DNA of 64,000 bases from Epiperipatus broadwayi (GCA_028023455.1 JAQFVV010012422.1:10267337-10331336); one strand, 5' to 3'; numbered from the stretch's first letter, positions 34,601 through 46,479 are shown. Made by a program: numbers and translations. The notes: generated by a model not told the origin, from the letters alone.

Positions 34601-37060
34601 AAATTTCATTTTATTTTTATTTATAAGATTGTCTTTTAAATACACAATGGGATAACACTGTTTTCTAAAACAACATCTTGCAAAATATTTGCATCCTGAT
34701 GCCAAGTTTTTACATTCCATAGGCCAATAACCATGGATTATGAAAAGTTGGCTAATAAATTATTATAAACTTAGAAGTTATTAAATATTAAGTCTTATCT
34801 AATTAAGAGTATCTACTTTAAAGTTCATGACAGTATATAAAAGGGCTAGATAAAGTAACTCGGGGGGGGGGGCTCATAAAAATATTTGCAATAATTGTGG
34901 AATTGTTGCTTTTCATAGATATTAAAAGTAATATAGAAACTGGTACAAATCACCCTAACATTATTATTGTAAGTCGTTGAGATGTAAATAATCTGTAAAC
35001 GTTATTAGCATTTTGTTAAAATAAGTTATGTATGCTATTAAGTTTAAGTTTATGTTTTACACATCAATGTTTTTTAAAATATCTTGCAAGTTACTTTGAT
35101 CCAAAAATCTTTACTATTGTATTCCAGAGACCAATACTATAGAACTATGGAAAGTTAATTCACAAAGCCAATTTTTTTAAAAAGTATTCAAGGCCCCATG
35201 TTTGTGAAACCATTTAAAACTTTCAGAAACCAGGTTGAATAGGAGTATATTAAAAATATCACTCATCTCTTCACAACCGTTTCATTTTAAAATAGTGAAA
35301 AAATATCATTAAATAATTTAAAAGGATCAATCATATATATCTACTATGCTCAACATTATTTTATCAAAAACTAATAAATAGTTATGCAATTCACTATAAT
35401 TCATTATATTTGAAATTTTATTCTGTAAGGAAAGACTACACGTTAAAAGATAAGCCTATTGCAAGTATTAAGAAGTTGAAGTCACCATAATTAAGATATG
35501 ACATTTGTTAATTAAGTGATTATCTCCTAAAATAATTTATATTGAAAAAGAAATAAATTTCATCCTGCATATAAAAATAAAAACTCGAAATTAATAAAAA
35601 TATTTTTTTACTTAAAAATGCTATTAAACATCTAAATATACAATTTCAGTGAAAAACTAACCTCTGAGAAGTTTATTCTCAATATAGTAGAAGAAATATT
35701 TTAGGCATAGCAAGTAATAAATAATTTCAAGTAAACAGAAAACATTATATAAAATATACAAAAAGTAAAAAACAATATAAAATTAATACAAAATTACCTT
35801 TGAAGAAAACATAACTAAGAAATATGTTGAATTGCCATATATTTAGAATTTTTCTGCTTAGGAATTTAAGTACACATTTATATTATATATATGACATTCT
35901 GATTTTTAATGCAGTCTTAGAAAACTATGGATTTACATTGCTAGGAGTGCACTAAAAGTCTGCCTTTTAAATTTGTTACATTATCATGTGCAGTTATTAC
36001 TTATTACATGTAGTGATTGTGATAGTTACCTGTTTGTATGGAGTTGCATTTGAGAAAGAAATTGCCTTTATCCAGGATGGTATATGTGTATGATATCATA
36101 ATGGTTACAGAAAACAGAATAAAAACCTGAATTTGGATATAAGTTATTTCACATTTTAAAATCAAATAGCAGGTTTTCTAAGTACTTAATAAGATTCAAG
36201 CAAATAATTTGAAGATATGTTTTATATGTTTAAACTTCTGGTCTATTCAATGTAGATGGTTCTATTTGAAATACATAGATAATGGAGAAAGAATTTATTT
36301 TTTCACTGCATGTTTCTTTTATGATATTATAGATGCCTATTTAGGAGTGTGCTAAAAATTACATTTTCAATTAGTTATAGTAACATGTAGCACAATCATT
36401 ATGTGAGTGGTTATAAAGTAAAATAGCTCTAAATAATCCATTGCATGTTAAAGGTTTTTTAAAATAGTTATTCAAAGATATAGTGAGAGAGAATGAATTA
36501 TTCTGCTTATCAATTACTGATTAGTGAAGGATAAATCAGTTATCTTTTTTCCTTTTAATTAAGAATAGAGTTTCCTATTTATCTCCATTACTAAATTGTT
36601 AGCTAGAGTAACTATGAGTTGTACATCTGAAAAAAAATTTAAACTTGATTGCAATCTGATTTGGTCAGGAGGCTGTGCTACCACAACACCATAACATTTT
36701 TCATAATATATGTAGGTGTAATTATAGTTTTCAGTTTCCCCTGCATGTATGATTACTTACTAATGTTTTAATACTGATATTTTGATTAAATCTCATCTAT
36801 AATTGTCTATGTAAAACATATAGACCAGAATTCCACTGCATGGTTTGGCAAACAGCTGTGATAAGAACTACACCATCTAAACTTTTATCTCTTTTTTTTC
36901 TTTTTGCCAATTTTTAAGTATTATATTGAAACAATTTTTAAAATCTTTCCTTATAAACAGCAATATTAACTCAATATTTTATGGTTTTATTGATTGAATC
37001 AATATTTTTTTCATCTTAATTGTTGCTTTTGTAGAAGTTTATATTATTGGTGATATATAT
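31689..37060. other. Intron DNA, no gene recognised
   Basis: Holds the direct repeat pair described at 32417-33175, weakly similar stretches near 35930-36000 and 36330-36400 (AGGAGTG-GCTAAAA), and an 11-base G run at 34862-34872. The minus frames at 32289-32501 and 34307-34498 show no recognisable domain. Confidence 0.4.
32417..33175 (+). repeat. Direct repeat pair, about 135 bp each, 624 bp apart
   Basis: GAGCTAGGAATA-ACTATA-GATAGGAATGT-CTTCTAT at 32417 recurs at 33041, continuing through ACTACTGT-AGGGATA-TAAGC and CAGCATATAATATA-TG with roughly 80% visible similarity. These could be terminal repeats of a small decayed element, with 32557-33040 as its interior. Confidence 0.55.
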
Positions 37061-37281
37061 TGCTAGAAGAGATGATAATAGATAGACAATTGAAATTTTA
37101 AACTGGATTCCAAGAGATTGTAAAAAACCCAGAAAGACATCACATGTGAGATGGATGGATGAAATAAGAAAGTGTGCAGGGGTGTTGTGGAGAAGAGAAG
37201 CTAAAGATAGGAAAAGATGGATTGAACTTGGAGAGACCATCCTGCAGTGGATTGATAATGTTTGATGATGATGATGATGAT
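37061..37281 (+). mobile_element. RTE-type non-LTR retrotransposon, 5'-truncated 3' end with (GAT)n tail
   Basis: Open to its stop: from 37104 the frame gives 53 codons (WIPRDCKKPRKTSHVRWMDE ... WRREAKDRKRWIELGE ...) ending TGA at 37263-37265. This is the typical C-terminal tail of RTE-like reverse transcriptases (R-P-x-x-R-W-x-D-x-I ... W...A-x-D-R-x-x-W). A GAT-repeat tail follows immediately, as in 62092-62108. Only about 200 bp are preserved, typical of 5' truncation. It sits in the laminin intron in the sense direction. Confidence 0.8.
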
Positions 37282-37748
37282 ATATCTCCTACAGATATTG
37301 TTGTAGTTTAAGATTCCAATAAACTGTATTTGTTTGAATATCATAATTTTTTTTTAAATCTATGCTTATTGACTGACTATCAGAACAATGCAATGCTGAC
37401 AATGTCTTTTAATATGTTTTAAATCAAATAGCCAGAACCCGATGAAAACGATATATTATTATAGAATAGTTACTCTTTAGTTTAATATCAATCACCATAT
37501 ATTCTTAATGATATTTAATTTGTATATTATTATATATGTCTTTGTAATATACATTATGTTTGATGGCAAGCAATGATGTTCCATTATTATTTTAATCATA
37601 TCACATAGTTGTTTCAATCTGCTTTTATGCAGAAAACTTAATTATCCATAAAAAGTGAATAACTAATTCAAATTTTGTATTTATTATTGAAAATATCTAT
37701 AAAAAAAAAGCTTGTACATTTCTCTTTCTTTTTTGTTTTGTTTTGCAG

Positions 37749-37878
37749 AATTGGTAATTTTCTGTCTTTAGAAATGAATGGTGTACAAGTCTCAAGTATG
37801 GTATCTCTCCCTTCTGATTCAGTAATATTTCGATATCCATTTAAGTTATACATTGGTGGATTACCAGAGTCAATAAAG
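37749..37878 (+). CDS. LAMA: Laminin alpha chain, LG1 domain, third exon
   Basis: Acceptor TTTTGTTTTGCAG, donor AAAG|GTAAC. One base completes the split codon from 30634, then 43 codons, phase 0 end. It encodes LSLEMNGVQVSSMVSLPSDS then RYPFKLYIGGLPESI. The L-Y-I-G-G-L-P motif is a hallmark of laminin G domains. The overlapping open frames of both strands here extend into intron only by chance. Confidence 0.92.
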
Positions 37879-39506
37879 GTAACATTTGATTTTAAACATA
37901 TGTCTTAGTATAATCCCACTTAAAGCATCACTTATTATTTAAATTTTCCAATTATTAACACAAGTAAGTAAACTATATATATATATAGATGTCAATGCAA
38001 AATTCTAAGATGTCAATAATGTGTGTTGTAAGTAAAAATATTTATTAAAATCATTTAAAATTTTTCTAAATCTTTAAAACACAAATATACAAAAATCTTT
38101 TCATTTGCTTTTAGATATGCACTTCTCATTTAACATATACACACATATCTATAAGATGATTTACAAAATATACATGCTTAGGGAGCAGCAAAAATAAATA
38201 ATGAAAGTTGACAGAGTTCAAATATATGGATTCTATGAACTTTCAATTGATACATAGTTCAATAGTAGCTAAATGGACAAGAAAAGATCCTGATTGTGCA
38301 ATGTTAATGAAGTGGATAAAACAAAGTTGACTGGAATGACAACCTAACAAAGTTGTAAAACCCATCTGGAAGGCAGGAAAGAGTTTATCAATTTTTTAAT
38401 GGCAGAGTATTGATGACTGACTATGTTTTCATTCCTACAGAAGGATAAAAGCATGTACTGACTCTATTCCATCAAGATTGTCTGCATGAGAGCTTTAGTT
38501 ATATCATATGTTTAGCAATCAAATCTGAGTTAAGAAATTAAGAAAATGATGAAGAAATATATACAATGTCAATCAACAACTAATCTACAACTAAAAATGC
38601 TGGAATCTTGATCTAAATCCACTCAACCATTGAAACATTTTTATCTAGACCAGCACTTTATTTTATTTACGGCAACTAATAAGACATTGACCAAATTGTC
38701 AACATGCAGAAAATTTCCATACTCATCTTTCTAAATTATTACCAACTACAAATAAAAATTTAAATGTCTCCTTGGATTGTGGAAATTTTAAAGGAAAGCA
38801 TTTGAATATGTGATACTTTAAAAAATAAATGACTACCAGGAGAATGAAATATTAAAAATTTTATCTAGGCAAAAATAAATTGGGATTCCAAATATAGATA
38901 ATGTTAGTATTAAATCGCAAATGATGACAAAAATTTTATTGTGTAGGACAAGCAAACTGTGGCTATAGATCAAGCTAAAACAAATGATCCAGCCAGGGAT
39001 GAAACTATTGAACTAAGAAAAGATTGTGTTACATCATGTGCCCTCTAACAACAAGGGATTATAACTTCACAAAAGAATGAGACTTTTTCCTAGAACAATG
39101 CCTGACCACAGAGAACCGTAAAATTCCGAGGCTTATGTGTGTGAAGAAAAACATTATTTCTAAGAGCAGGGAGGAGGAGAAGACTGTCTGTGCATATATA
39201 ATATATACACGGATGTAAATAAAGTTTATTATTTATGTTAATATACAAGCCATTGGAAGAAAAAATACATTTTTTAAAACTTCTCAACCAATAGAATTTA
39301 AATATGAGGAGAAAGAAAACGATAAAATCGATTTTAAATCTCACACACATTCTTATGATTTGAGAAAGAGAACGCTCTGAGGAAGGTACCTGATATTGTA
39401 CTGAAACATCAGCATTTAGTTTTTTCACTACATGGAATATCCTGCAAATAGTTATAATAATATGACATCTTTTATCCGTGAAAATATTAGAATTAACATA
39501 TATATA
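37879..39506. other. Intron DNA with weak transposon-like traces
   Basis: 38270-38720 may hold a Tc1/mariner transposase relic (one frame reads WNLDLNPLNH, like the S-P-D-L-N-P-I-E-H motif), but stops surround it. At 39370-39415 a CTGAGGA...GAAAC pattern resembles a degraded PLE hammerhead. The 112-codon minus frame at 39090-39428 has no recognisable domain. Confidence 0.35.
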
Positions 39507-39624
39507 TAGTTTTGGGGCTGAACCATGTATTATTTTCCATTACAAACCTTGATAATGCCTGCTGCTAGTTCATCGAAATATTGGTTTGTAATGGAAAATA
39601 ATACACAGTTCAGCCCCAAAACTA
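39507..39624. repeat. Hairpin MITE, about 118 bp (family A, better copy)
   Basis: TAGTTTTGGGGCTGAAC at the left and GTTCAGCCCCAAAACTA at the right are exact complements. The inner arms TAATACATGG-like and ATTATTTTCCATTACAAACC also pair. A TA run abuts the left end. The 60-codon frame over it is an artefact. Confidence 0.8.
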
Positions 39625-41190
39625 TTAATTTATGTACATCAAACAACTGTGAAAACCTTAAATATATATTGTGCCAGGCACGTTTGATGTGGCCAAGCAC
39701 AAGATAAGGTCAGATAAATTAATGGTCGAAAATACGTAAAAAGCTATTAAATGGGGGAGGGGGGGTATACTATTAATATAATTAAAATTTGTTATAAATT
39801 AAGAGAGAGAACTGTAGCGATAATATAAACTCTCACACACATATGTTTAAAGCCGATGCTTAAAGGCGTAGAAATATGTATTTGCAATTTTGATTTTTGT
39901 TTTTTATTTTTTTTAAAAAGAAAAAGATAACTCCAAAATGTATTTATAATTTTAAATATTTCGTTTGTTGAAGAAACAGCGTTTATTTAACAAATTGTTA
40001 TTCTGTATTTATATTTTTTGAGTGTTTACAAAATGTAAAAAGGAAAATTTTAAATATTACTGTTAATTAAAAATATTTAAGAATAATTTCAAAATCGAGG
40101 TTTTAATGGTCATTTTTCTCTTCAGTTGCATTTGAGCAAGTCATTGTCTTAAATTTAAGAAAAGCCTAAAGGCATTCTGATTTCCTGTCCATTCTAAAAT
40201 AATTTCAACTGGACAAAAGGAACTTGATTAAACTTGCGATAATGCAGGGAGAGAAGAATGCCCAATCTAAGTGAAATATTTTTGTTAAAACTTCGATTGT
40301 AATAATGTAATTACTAAAGAAAAAAAATGAAAAAGATGTTATCATTTATTAAAATTTTCATTAGTGATATATGTGATCTGAATGGAGATATAAAAAAACT
40401 AAAAAAAAAAACTAATTGGAAATCAAATTCTTAGAACAATTAGTAAAACCAAAAAAAGATTTAATTAATTGATTTTTCTTTCTTGGAGGGGATACATGAA
40501 TTGAGGGGGTATTGAGGAGATATAGATCTGTTCTGAAGTTGGGAGAAGGCAGTTCATTTTTGTTTTTCAAAGACAAATCTTATTAGGAGCCCAAATCTAA
40601 ATTTATTGCTAAACTAATGCTATTAATGGAACCACGCGAAGTTTTGCAACCTTTTTAGCAAGCATGCTGACTCTGATTCAATCTAATCTGAGAGATTTAC
40701 TCTAATTAAAAATGCATTCAGTCATTCTAAACAAACAAACACTAATTCATGCAGTCATTCAAATAACCATTCGAGCAGTTAACCAGTGAGTAGCCAACGG
40801 TTTAAACATCGGACTACTAAGTGGTGTTGAGTAGCGTCAGTTATCTAGTCAACTATTGGAAAGCTAAATGAGCAGATGATTATTCCACCATATACTCGGT
40901 TGATGCCGATGGAAGTTTAATTGCAACACGCCATTGAAGCCAGTAATAAATCTAGAATTAGGAAAACAAGAAAAGACTGTTTATAGTGTGTAATATCCGT
41001 TGTCCAGCCTAAAGATGCACATCAAGCCCTTTCCTGTATATAGAATGATTATGGAGTAGAAGGCCACTTCACATCCATCCAGCTCCGCTCCTGCCATCCC
41101 AACGGAATGTAAACCCCGAGATTCAAGCACCAAGGTGATGATGATCAATTCTATGAACTTATAATGCAGTCAAGTCCAGCCCTTGCCGCA
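39625..41190. other. Intron DNA; GC-richer unexplained stretch from about 40600 before the LTR
   Basis: From about 40600 to 41190 base composition shifts (for example CATCCATCCAGCTCCGCTCC at 41071). It could be the 3' internal end of a sibling LTR element, since the bases just before the first LTR (GCAGTAGAAGAACG) resemble those before the second (GCAGTAGAACG). No protein was recognised. A G-rich run lies at 39752-39766. Confidence 0.4.
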
Positions 41191-42117
41191 GTAGAAGAAC
41201 GTATAGCCCACTCAAAACCCATACAAGAATGAAGCTTATAGACTTTATCGGGTATATTAGTTTTTATGTGTGTGTGTTTATTCTATTTAAATTTGATACA
41301 CATTTCGTAAATATATCTTATGTACATACGTACACAAACACATCTTTCATGTAACTTGTTAAATTTTCCTTGTTTGCTTAATGCCCGTGTGTGAGTTTAT
41401 AATGCACAGATCACTATCTCACGTATTAGTTATTTAATCAATTTTTCTTATCAAGAAAGAAATTTTCCTTTATTTAATCTAATTATTGCTTTATTAAGTA
41501 TTTCTTTATGATTATAGTTTTGTTTTATTAATATGATTTATGTAGTGTAATATTTGTTTCGTATATTTAATCGATCTGAGAATGTATTCATATTATAAAT
41601 GATATGGGGTAATGGGTTAATAAAGTATTTATATTATAATTCTAAAGCGACTACTGCCATAATTTTTTTTATTCTCTTTGTCATTTACTTTCTCTAACTA
41701 TATTAATTAACTATGCGAGTTTTCCGATCCCCATTCTTTAACTGAGAAAAGAGTACGCTGAGCTAGCAAATGGGAAATCATCTTACCGGGTCTTAAATCT
41801 CTATTTAGCACGAGGATACTTATTTATTATTTTTTTATGAATAATTATTTATCGGCACACATGCCCTAATATCATTTGAACTTGCATATCCTTTCAGGAG
41901 GAGAGTTAAATTTCCTTCTGGGAGTGGCGCGAGGGGTTGATTTAGAATCATCCCCCAAAGGTATGTAAGAATCAACCTTTCCATAAGTATCTTCTGTGTC
42001 CGTAACACTGTTACGGTAAAGTTTTGAATTTCTTCTTACTCCGGCATGTCGCCATATTTTCTCTCATGTTCGGTTTATGCGCATGCTCAAATAACGGAAT
42101 AAACGTTAACCGGTATA
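41191..42117 (+). repeat. 5' LTR of the LTR retrotransposon
   Basis: About 927 bp, matched by 44131-45053 with scattered substitutions and small indels, about 95% similar by eye. It shares landmarks such as AAGCTTATAGACTTTATCGG, TTCCGATCCCCATTCTTTAA, GTGTCCGTAACACTGTTACG and the end GTTAACCGGTATA. No TG...CA ends are evident, so the boundaries are good to about 15 bp. Confidence 0.8.
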
Positions 42118-42130
42118 GAAACGAAAATTT

Positions 42131-42148
42131 TGGCGCCTACAACGTGTT
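42131..42148 (+). promoter_or_regulatory. Primer-binding-site-like sequence
   Basis: TGGCGCCTACAACGTG lies 13 bp after the end of the 5' LTR, where a tRNA primer would anneal. TGG is the complement of a tRNA CCA end. The tRNA was not identified. Confidence 0.5.
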
Positions 42149-42297
42149 GGGCCTTACTTAACGTGGCCAGTATAGGAAAGACACGGCCGCTAAATGTCTA
42201 AAGAAAAGAGAAAATCTCGCTAAATCTCAAAAATATTGGGAATGATTTTTTTTTTTTTTAGAGATAAGATTTGAAAAAAGAGAAAAGAATTTACGAT

Positions 42298-42995
42298 TGA
42301 GAATCTTTATAAATAAAAAATTCTAAACTTTGTTTTGTTTTTGAAATGACGTTTTCACTACAGTAGTACTCGTTTAGATTATATTACCATGTGTGCATAT
42401 TTAAAATAAAAAAGTTTACAATTGAGAATCTTTATAGATAAGAATTCTAAGGGTTTTTTTTAAAGTGAAGTTTGTCACTACAATAATACTGACTAGGTTT
42501 ATTTTGTCGTATATACGTATTTAATAAAAATAAAAGGCAGTATAAAAGTATAAACTGCGCAATTAGTAAAAATAAACAGCAGTATATAAATATAATCAAA
42601 TCTTTAATATATAAGAATTTTAAACTTTATTTTGTTTTTGAAGCGACCTTCGTCGCTACAATACTATTGATCTAGATTGTTTTAGCTATATATAAATATT
42701 TATAGTAGAAATAAATTTTAAAAAAAAGTTAAATAAAACAATTGTAGAAAGAAATAGACTGCAGTATATTAGCGTAAACTACATATTGTATAAAAACAGG
42801 CGGTGAATCTTAATAAATAATAACTTTAAAAACTGTATTTTGTTTTTGAAGCGACCTTTCGTCGCTACAGTAATATTGATTTAGATTGTTTTAGCTAGAT
42901 ATAAGCGTTTATAGTAAAAATAAATGATAGTATACAAGCGTAAACTATGTATTGTATAAAAACAAGCGGTGGACTGCGGAAATAAAGATTTTTTT
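42298..42995 (+). repeat. Four imperfect tandem repeats in the element's leader
   Basis: Repeats starting near 42298, 42420, 42598 and 42806 each contain AATCTTTATA-ATAA, TTTTGTTTTTGAAGCGAC, a (T)CGTCGCTACA-TA-TA block and TTTAGATTGTTTTAGCTA. In repeats 3 and 4 GCGAC-CTTTC-GTCGC forms a 5-bp hairpin. The 69-codon minus frame here is an artefact. Confidence 0.7.
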
Positions 42996-43495
42996 TTTTT
43001 TGTAAAAAGAGAAAGAAGGGAAAGTAAATCTTTATAGAATAAAGTAGAATTGTGAAGTTGCATGATAGGGAATTTAGTTTTTGACGGCACGTAACAGTTC
43101 AGAATCTAATACTATTCACGATCAATTTCTTTTTCGTTTTGTTTTGAAAACAATTCCAATACGTGCACAATAAATGTTAGCTTAGTTTGTATATGTTTTT
43201 ATTGGTGTTTGAAGAGCGATCTCGGAATAATTTTATTATTTATAGTTAATAAATGAATGAGAGAAATATAACTCGGAAGGGAGAAATAAATGATGGTAGG
43301 GATAAGGGAAGCTCGTACGGCGCGCGCTGAATAATTTTATGAAAAGAAATAAGTAAAGAGAAATTAAGTTAAACAAAGTAGCGTTAAACCATAGTCTTAA
43401 GAGTTAATCAAATAACAAAGCAAATTTATAATCAATTGAAAATAGTACTATACACGTGGACAAGATCACAGTCCAGAAAGCAAGAAAAGATAGGT

Positions 43496-44170
43496 ATGAG
43501 TGAAAAGCACGATGAAATAAATGGGGAAATGGCAGAAGAAAGCCAGCCTCAAAGATCTGAAAGTGGAATAGAGGAAGCAATGGAGCCTCAAAGTGAAGGA
43601 AAACCCATGGGGGAAACTGAAAACTTAATGAAAGTGATGGAGATGTTTGTAAATACTATAAGGCTAGAAATCAGTCAGATGTCAAAGGAAATAGCTAAAA
43701 AGTTTGATGACTTTAGGGAAGAAATAGCCTTAGGGATTGAAACAAGGTGTAGAAGAAAAATGTAGGGGCCTCGATCAGATTAATAGCGATAGGTTGGAAG
43801 AAATTCAAACAAGGCAGCAAGTAATGGAAGCAGATTGCAAGAGAATACAAGAAATAGACAAAAGGGTTGAAGAAACAGTGAAAGATTATAGTAATGGAAT
43901 AGTGAAGCTAGAAATGCGCGTAACTGAGAATGATGAGCGAATAGAGAATCTGTGCCAGACAGTGGCTCAAATCGAAAAACAGTTGATAGAAAAACAAGAT
44001 ATCAATATGATAAAAGAACAGAAAGTGATAATGGAACAAAGGGTGGAGGATATAAATATAGTTAGAATGAAAATAATGACAGGGGATAATATAACACGGA
44101 TGAAAATAGTTGAAGGGTATGAGGATAGCAGTAGAACGTATAGCCCACTCAAAACCCATACAAGAATGAA
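43496..44170 (+). pseudogene. Gag-like coiled-coil ORF, frameshifted and truncated by the 3' LTR
   Basis: A methionine at 43496 opens an acidic, Glu/Lys/Gln-rich reading frame (SEKHDEINGEMAEE, later MEMFVNTIRLEISQMSKEI) that stops at 43763-43765. The neighbouring frame carries on with the same composition (for example EKQLIEKQDINMIKEQK) until it enters the 3' LTR near 44131. A one-base indel around 43735-43745 explains the shift. The predicted protein is a long helical coiled coil, as in N-terminal gag parts of several LTR elements. No zinc knuckle, protease or RT motif is present. The minus-strand frames opposite it are shadows. Confidence 0.6.
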
Positions 44171-45053
44171 GCTTATAGACTTTATCGGGTATATTATTAT
44201 TTTTTGTGTGTGTTTATTCTATTTAAATTTGATACACATTTCATAAATATATCTTATGTATATATGTAAACAAACACATCTTTCATGTAACTTGTTAAAT
44301 TTTCCTTGTTTGCTTAATGCCCGTGTGTGAGTTTATAATGCACAGATCACTATCTCACGTATTAGTTACTTAATCAATTTTTCTTATCAAGAAAGAAATT
44401 TCCCTTTATTTAATCTAATTATTGCTTTATTAAGTATTTCTTTATGATTATAGTTTTGTTTTATTAATATGATTTATGTAGTGTAATATTTGTTTTGTAT
44501 ATATAATCGATCTGGGAATGTATTCATATTATAAATGGTATGGCATAATGGGTTAATAAAATATATTATAATTCTAAAGCGACTACTGCCATAATTTTTT
44601 TTATTCTCTTTGTCATTTACTTTCTCTAACTATATTATTAATTAATTATGCGAGTTTTCCGATCCCCATTCTTTAACTGAGAAAAGAGTACGCTGAGCTA
44701 GCAAATGGGAAATCATCTTACCGGGTCTTAAATCTCTATTTAGCACAAGGATACTTATTTATTATTTTTTTATGAATAATTATTTATTGGCACACATGCC
44801 CTAATATCATTTGAACTTGCATATCCTTTCAGGAGAAGAGGTAAATTTCCTTCTGGGAGTGGCGTGTGGGGTTGATTTAGAGTCATCCCCTAAAGGTATG
44901 TAAGAATCAACCTTTCCATAAGTATCTTCTGTGTCCGTAACACTGTTACGGTAAAGTTTTGAATTTCTTCTTACTCCGGCATGTCGCCATATTTTCCCTC
45001 ATGTTCGGTTTATGTGCATGCTCATATTAACGGAGTAAACATTAACCGGTATA
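44131..45053 (+). repeat. 3' LTR of the LTR retrotransposon
   Basis: Counterpart of 41191-42117. Differences include TTATTATTTTTTGTG versus TTAGTTTTTATGTG near the start and several transitions. It ends GGTATA directly at a TA run at about 45053. Confidence 0.8.
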
Positions 45054-45084
45054 ATATATATATATTGATATGAAGATTTTCATG

Positions 45085-45185
45085 GGTTGCATATATAAAA
45101 GACATATTTTGCAGGTTCATCCATGTTAAATTTAAATATTGATATACCGACATTTCAACTTGATCACACAAGTCATCCACCGGAT
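45085..45185 (+). repeat. Inverted fragment of the PLE reverse transcriptase region
   Basis: TATATAAAAGACATATTTTG, then TTTAAATATTGATATACCGA and CTTGATCACACAAGTCATCC, match 46370-46455 in reverse complement. The fragment is in opposite orientation to the main PLE copy, as often found at PLE ends. Confidence 0.75.
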
Positions 45186-45334
45186 GATAAAAGGTAGAAA
45201 GACAGTTGTAGAGGTGCTACAATCACCGATTTAAAAAAAACGCTAAAGTTCCACCAATAGCAACAATGTTAAATTAAGAATGTTTTTTTTTTTAAAAAAT
45301 CTTTCCAAATAGGAGGAAGTTTGCATATATCATC

Positions 45335-46450
45335 TCACTGATTGATACAATCTGGCCTTTTTAGTATCTCAATGGCTTCTCTAATTTTGCATTGGTAGAG
45401 TTTATCACATCTAGATATGATCCTGGTACTAGAAAAATCAATTTTATAACATGAATCTATAGTATGGAGTGAGAGTGCTGATGATGATGAATAATTAACT
45501 GAATTAGCATGCTCATCTCTCCTAACACTGATGTGATGATTACTTATACCTATGTAAGAAGCTTTACAATTTTCACATGAGATTTGATAAACACTATGAG
45601 ATTCAAGAGGCATTGAATCCCTAGGCTTGGTTATTATATTGCTGATCTTTTGATGAGTAGAAAATGCTGTATCTATATTATAGCGTTTTAATATAGATCC
45701 AATACTGTCTGTAGTTCCTTCTACATATGGAACACAAATGCTAATAGTTGATTTATCATCTTTTTGTTTCCTATTTTGGGCTTGAAATAAGGCTTTTTTT
45801 TTTATAAACTTATAATTATAACTATTTGCTAATAAACACTATTAATATGATTTATTTCTTCTTTCAGATGTGACTAATCTGAAAGGTTAATTGCTCTATT
45901 TAAAAGAGTTTTGGCTACAGAAACTATCTGAGTGGGGTGATGATGAGAATGTAAATGTAAATATCTGTCTGTGTGTGTATTCTTTTTGTAAATCGAAAAA
46001 GATAAACTATTTGGTGTTCTGGTAACTAGAACATCAAGAAAAGGGTGTTTTCCATCAGACTCTGTCCCCATTGTAAATTTTATATGAGGATACATATTAT
46101 TTAAATGAAAGAAAATCATCTAATTTATTTTTTTCATGTTGCCATATGACAAAAGTGTCATCTATGTATTTGAGCCAAATGAGAGGTTTTAAAGATGATG
46201 ATTCTAAAGCACGAGTTTCTATATTTTCCATGAATAAATCAGCTATTACTCCTGAGATAGGTGAGCCCATAGGAGTACCAAAAACTTGTATGTAATGCTG
46301 TCCATTGTATACAAAATATGTGTTCAAGAGACAATGTTTAATCAAAGCAATAATATGGTCTGGATGACTTGTGTGATCAAGTCGAAACATCGGTATATCA
46401 ATATTTAAATTTTTTAACACGAATGAACCCACAAAATATGTCTTTTATAT
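45335..46450 (-). pseudogene. Penelope-like element: reverse transcriptase and GIY-YIG, frameshifted and 5'-truncated
   Basis: On the minus strand 46432-46097 carries RT motifs GTPMGSPISGVIADLFME and the catalytic KYIDDTFVIW (metal-binding Asp pair). 46119-45874 continues in another frame (KHPFLDVLV, a typical PLE RT thumb-side motif). About 45760-45614 gives the linker (ICVPYVEGTTDSIGSIL), then 45613-45335 encodes the endonuclease: YQISCENCKASYIGIS (GIY-YIG strand with the Cys pair), R-R-D-E-H, and a C-terminal IREAIEILKRPDCINQ ending in a stop. At least two frameshifts make it inactive. The N-terminal RT is missing beyond about 46460. Its sequence differs from the PLE at 1-804. Confidence 0.82.
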
Positions 46451-46479
46451 ATATAGTAATAAAACCAAGTGATAAATCA

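Larger units (their letters stand above)
42118..44130 (+). mobile_element. Internal region of gag-only LTR retrotransposon (pol missing)
   Basis: Between the two LTRs only about 2 kb remain: a primer-binding-site-like TGGCGCC at 42131, a leader with four imperfect tandem repeats, and a gag-like ORF that runs straight into the 3' LTR. Protease, reverse transcriptase and integrase are absent, so it is non-autonomous. A deletion from mid-gag to the 3' LTR is the simplest explanation. Confidence 0.75.

Noticed and set aside
38270-38720. Tc1/mariner transposase
   Set aside because: Only one short motif-like string (DLNPLNH) among many stops; insufficient to call.
39376-39415. Hammerhead motif (CTGAGGA ... 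GAAACATC)
   Set aside because: Core strings are present, but stem I does not pair and no repeat context was found.
43908-44159. Minus-strand frames opposite the gag-like ORF
   Set aside because: Shadow frames of a purine-rich coding strand; translation is Phe/Ile/Ser-rich without motif.
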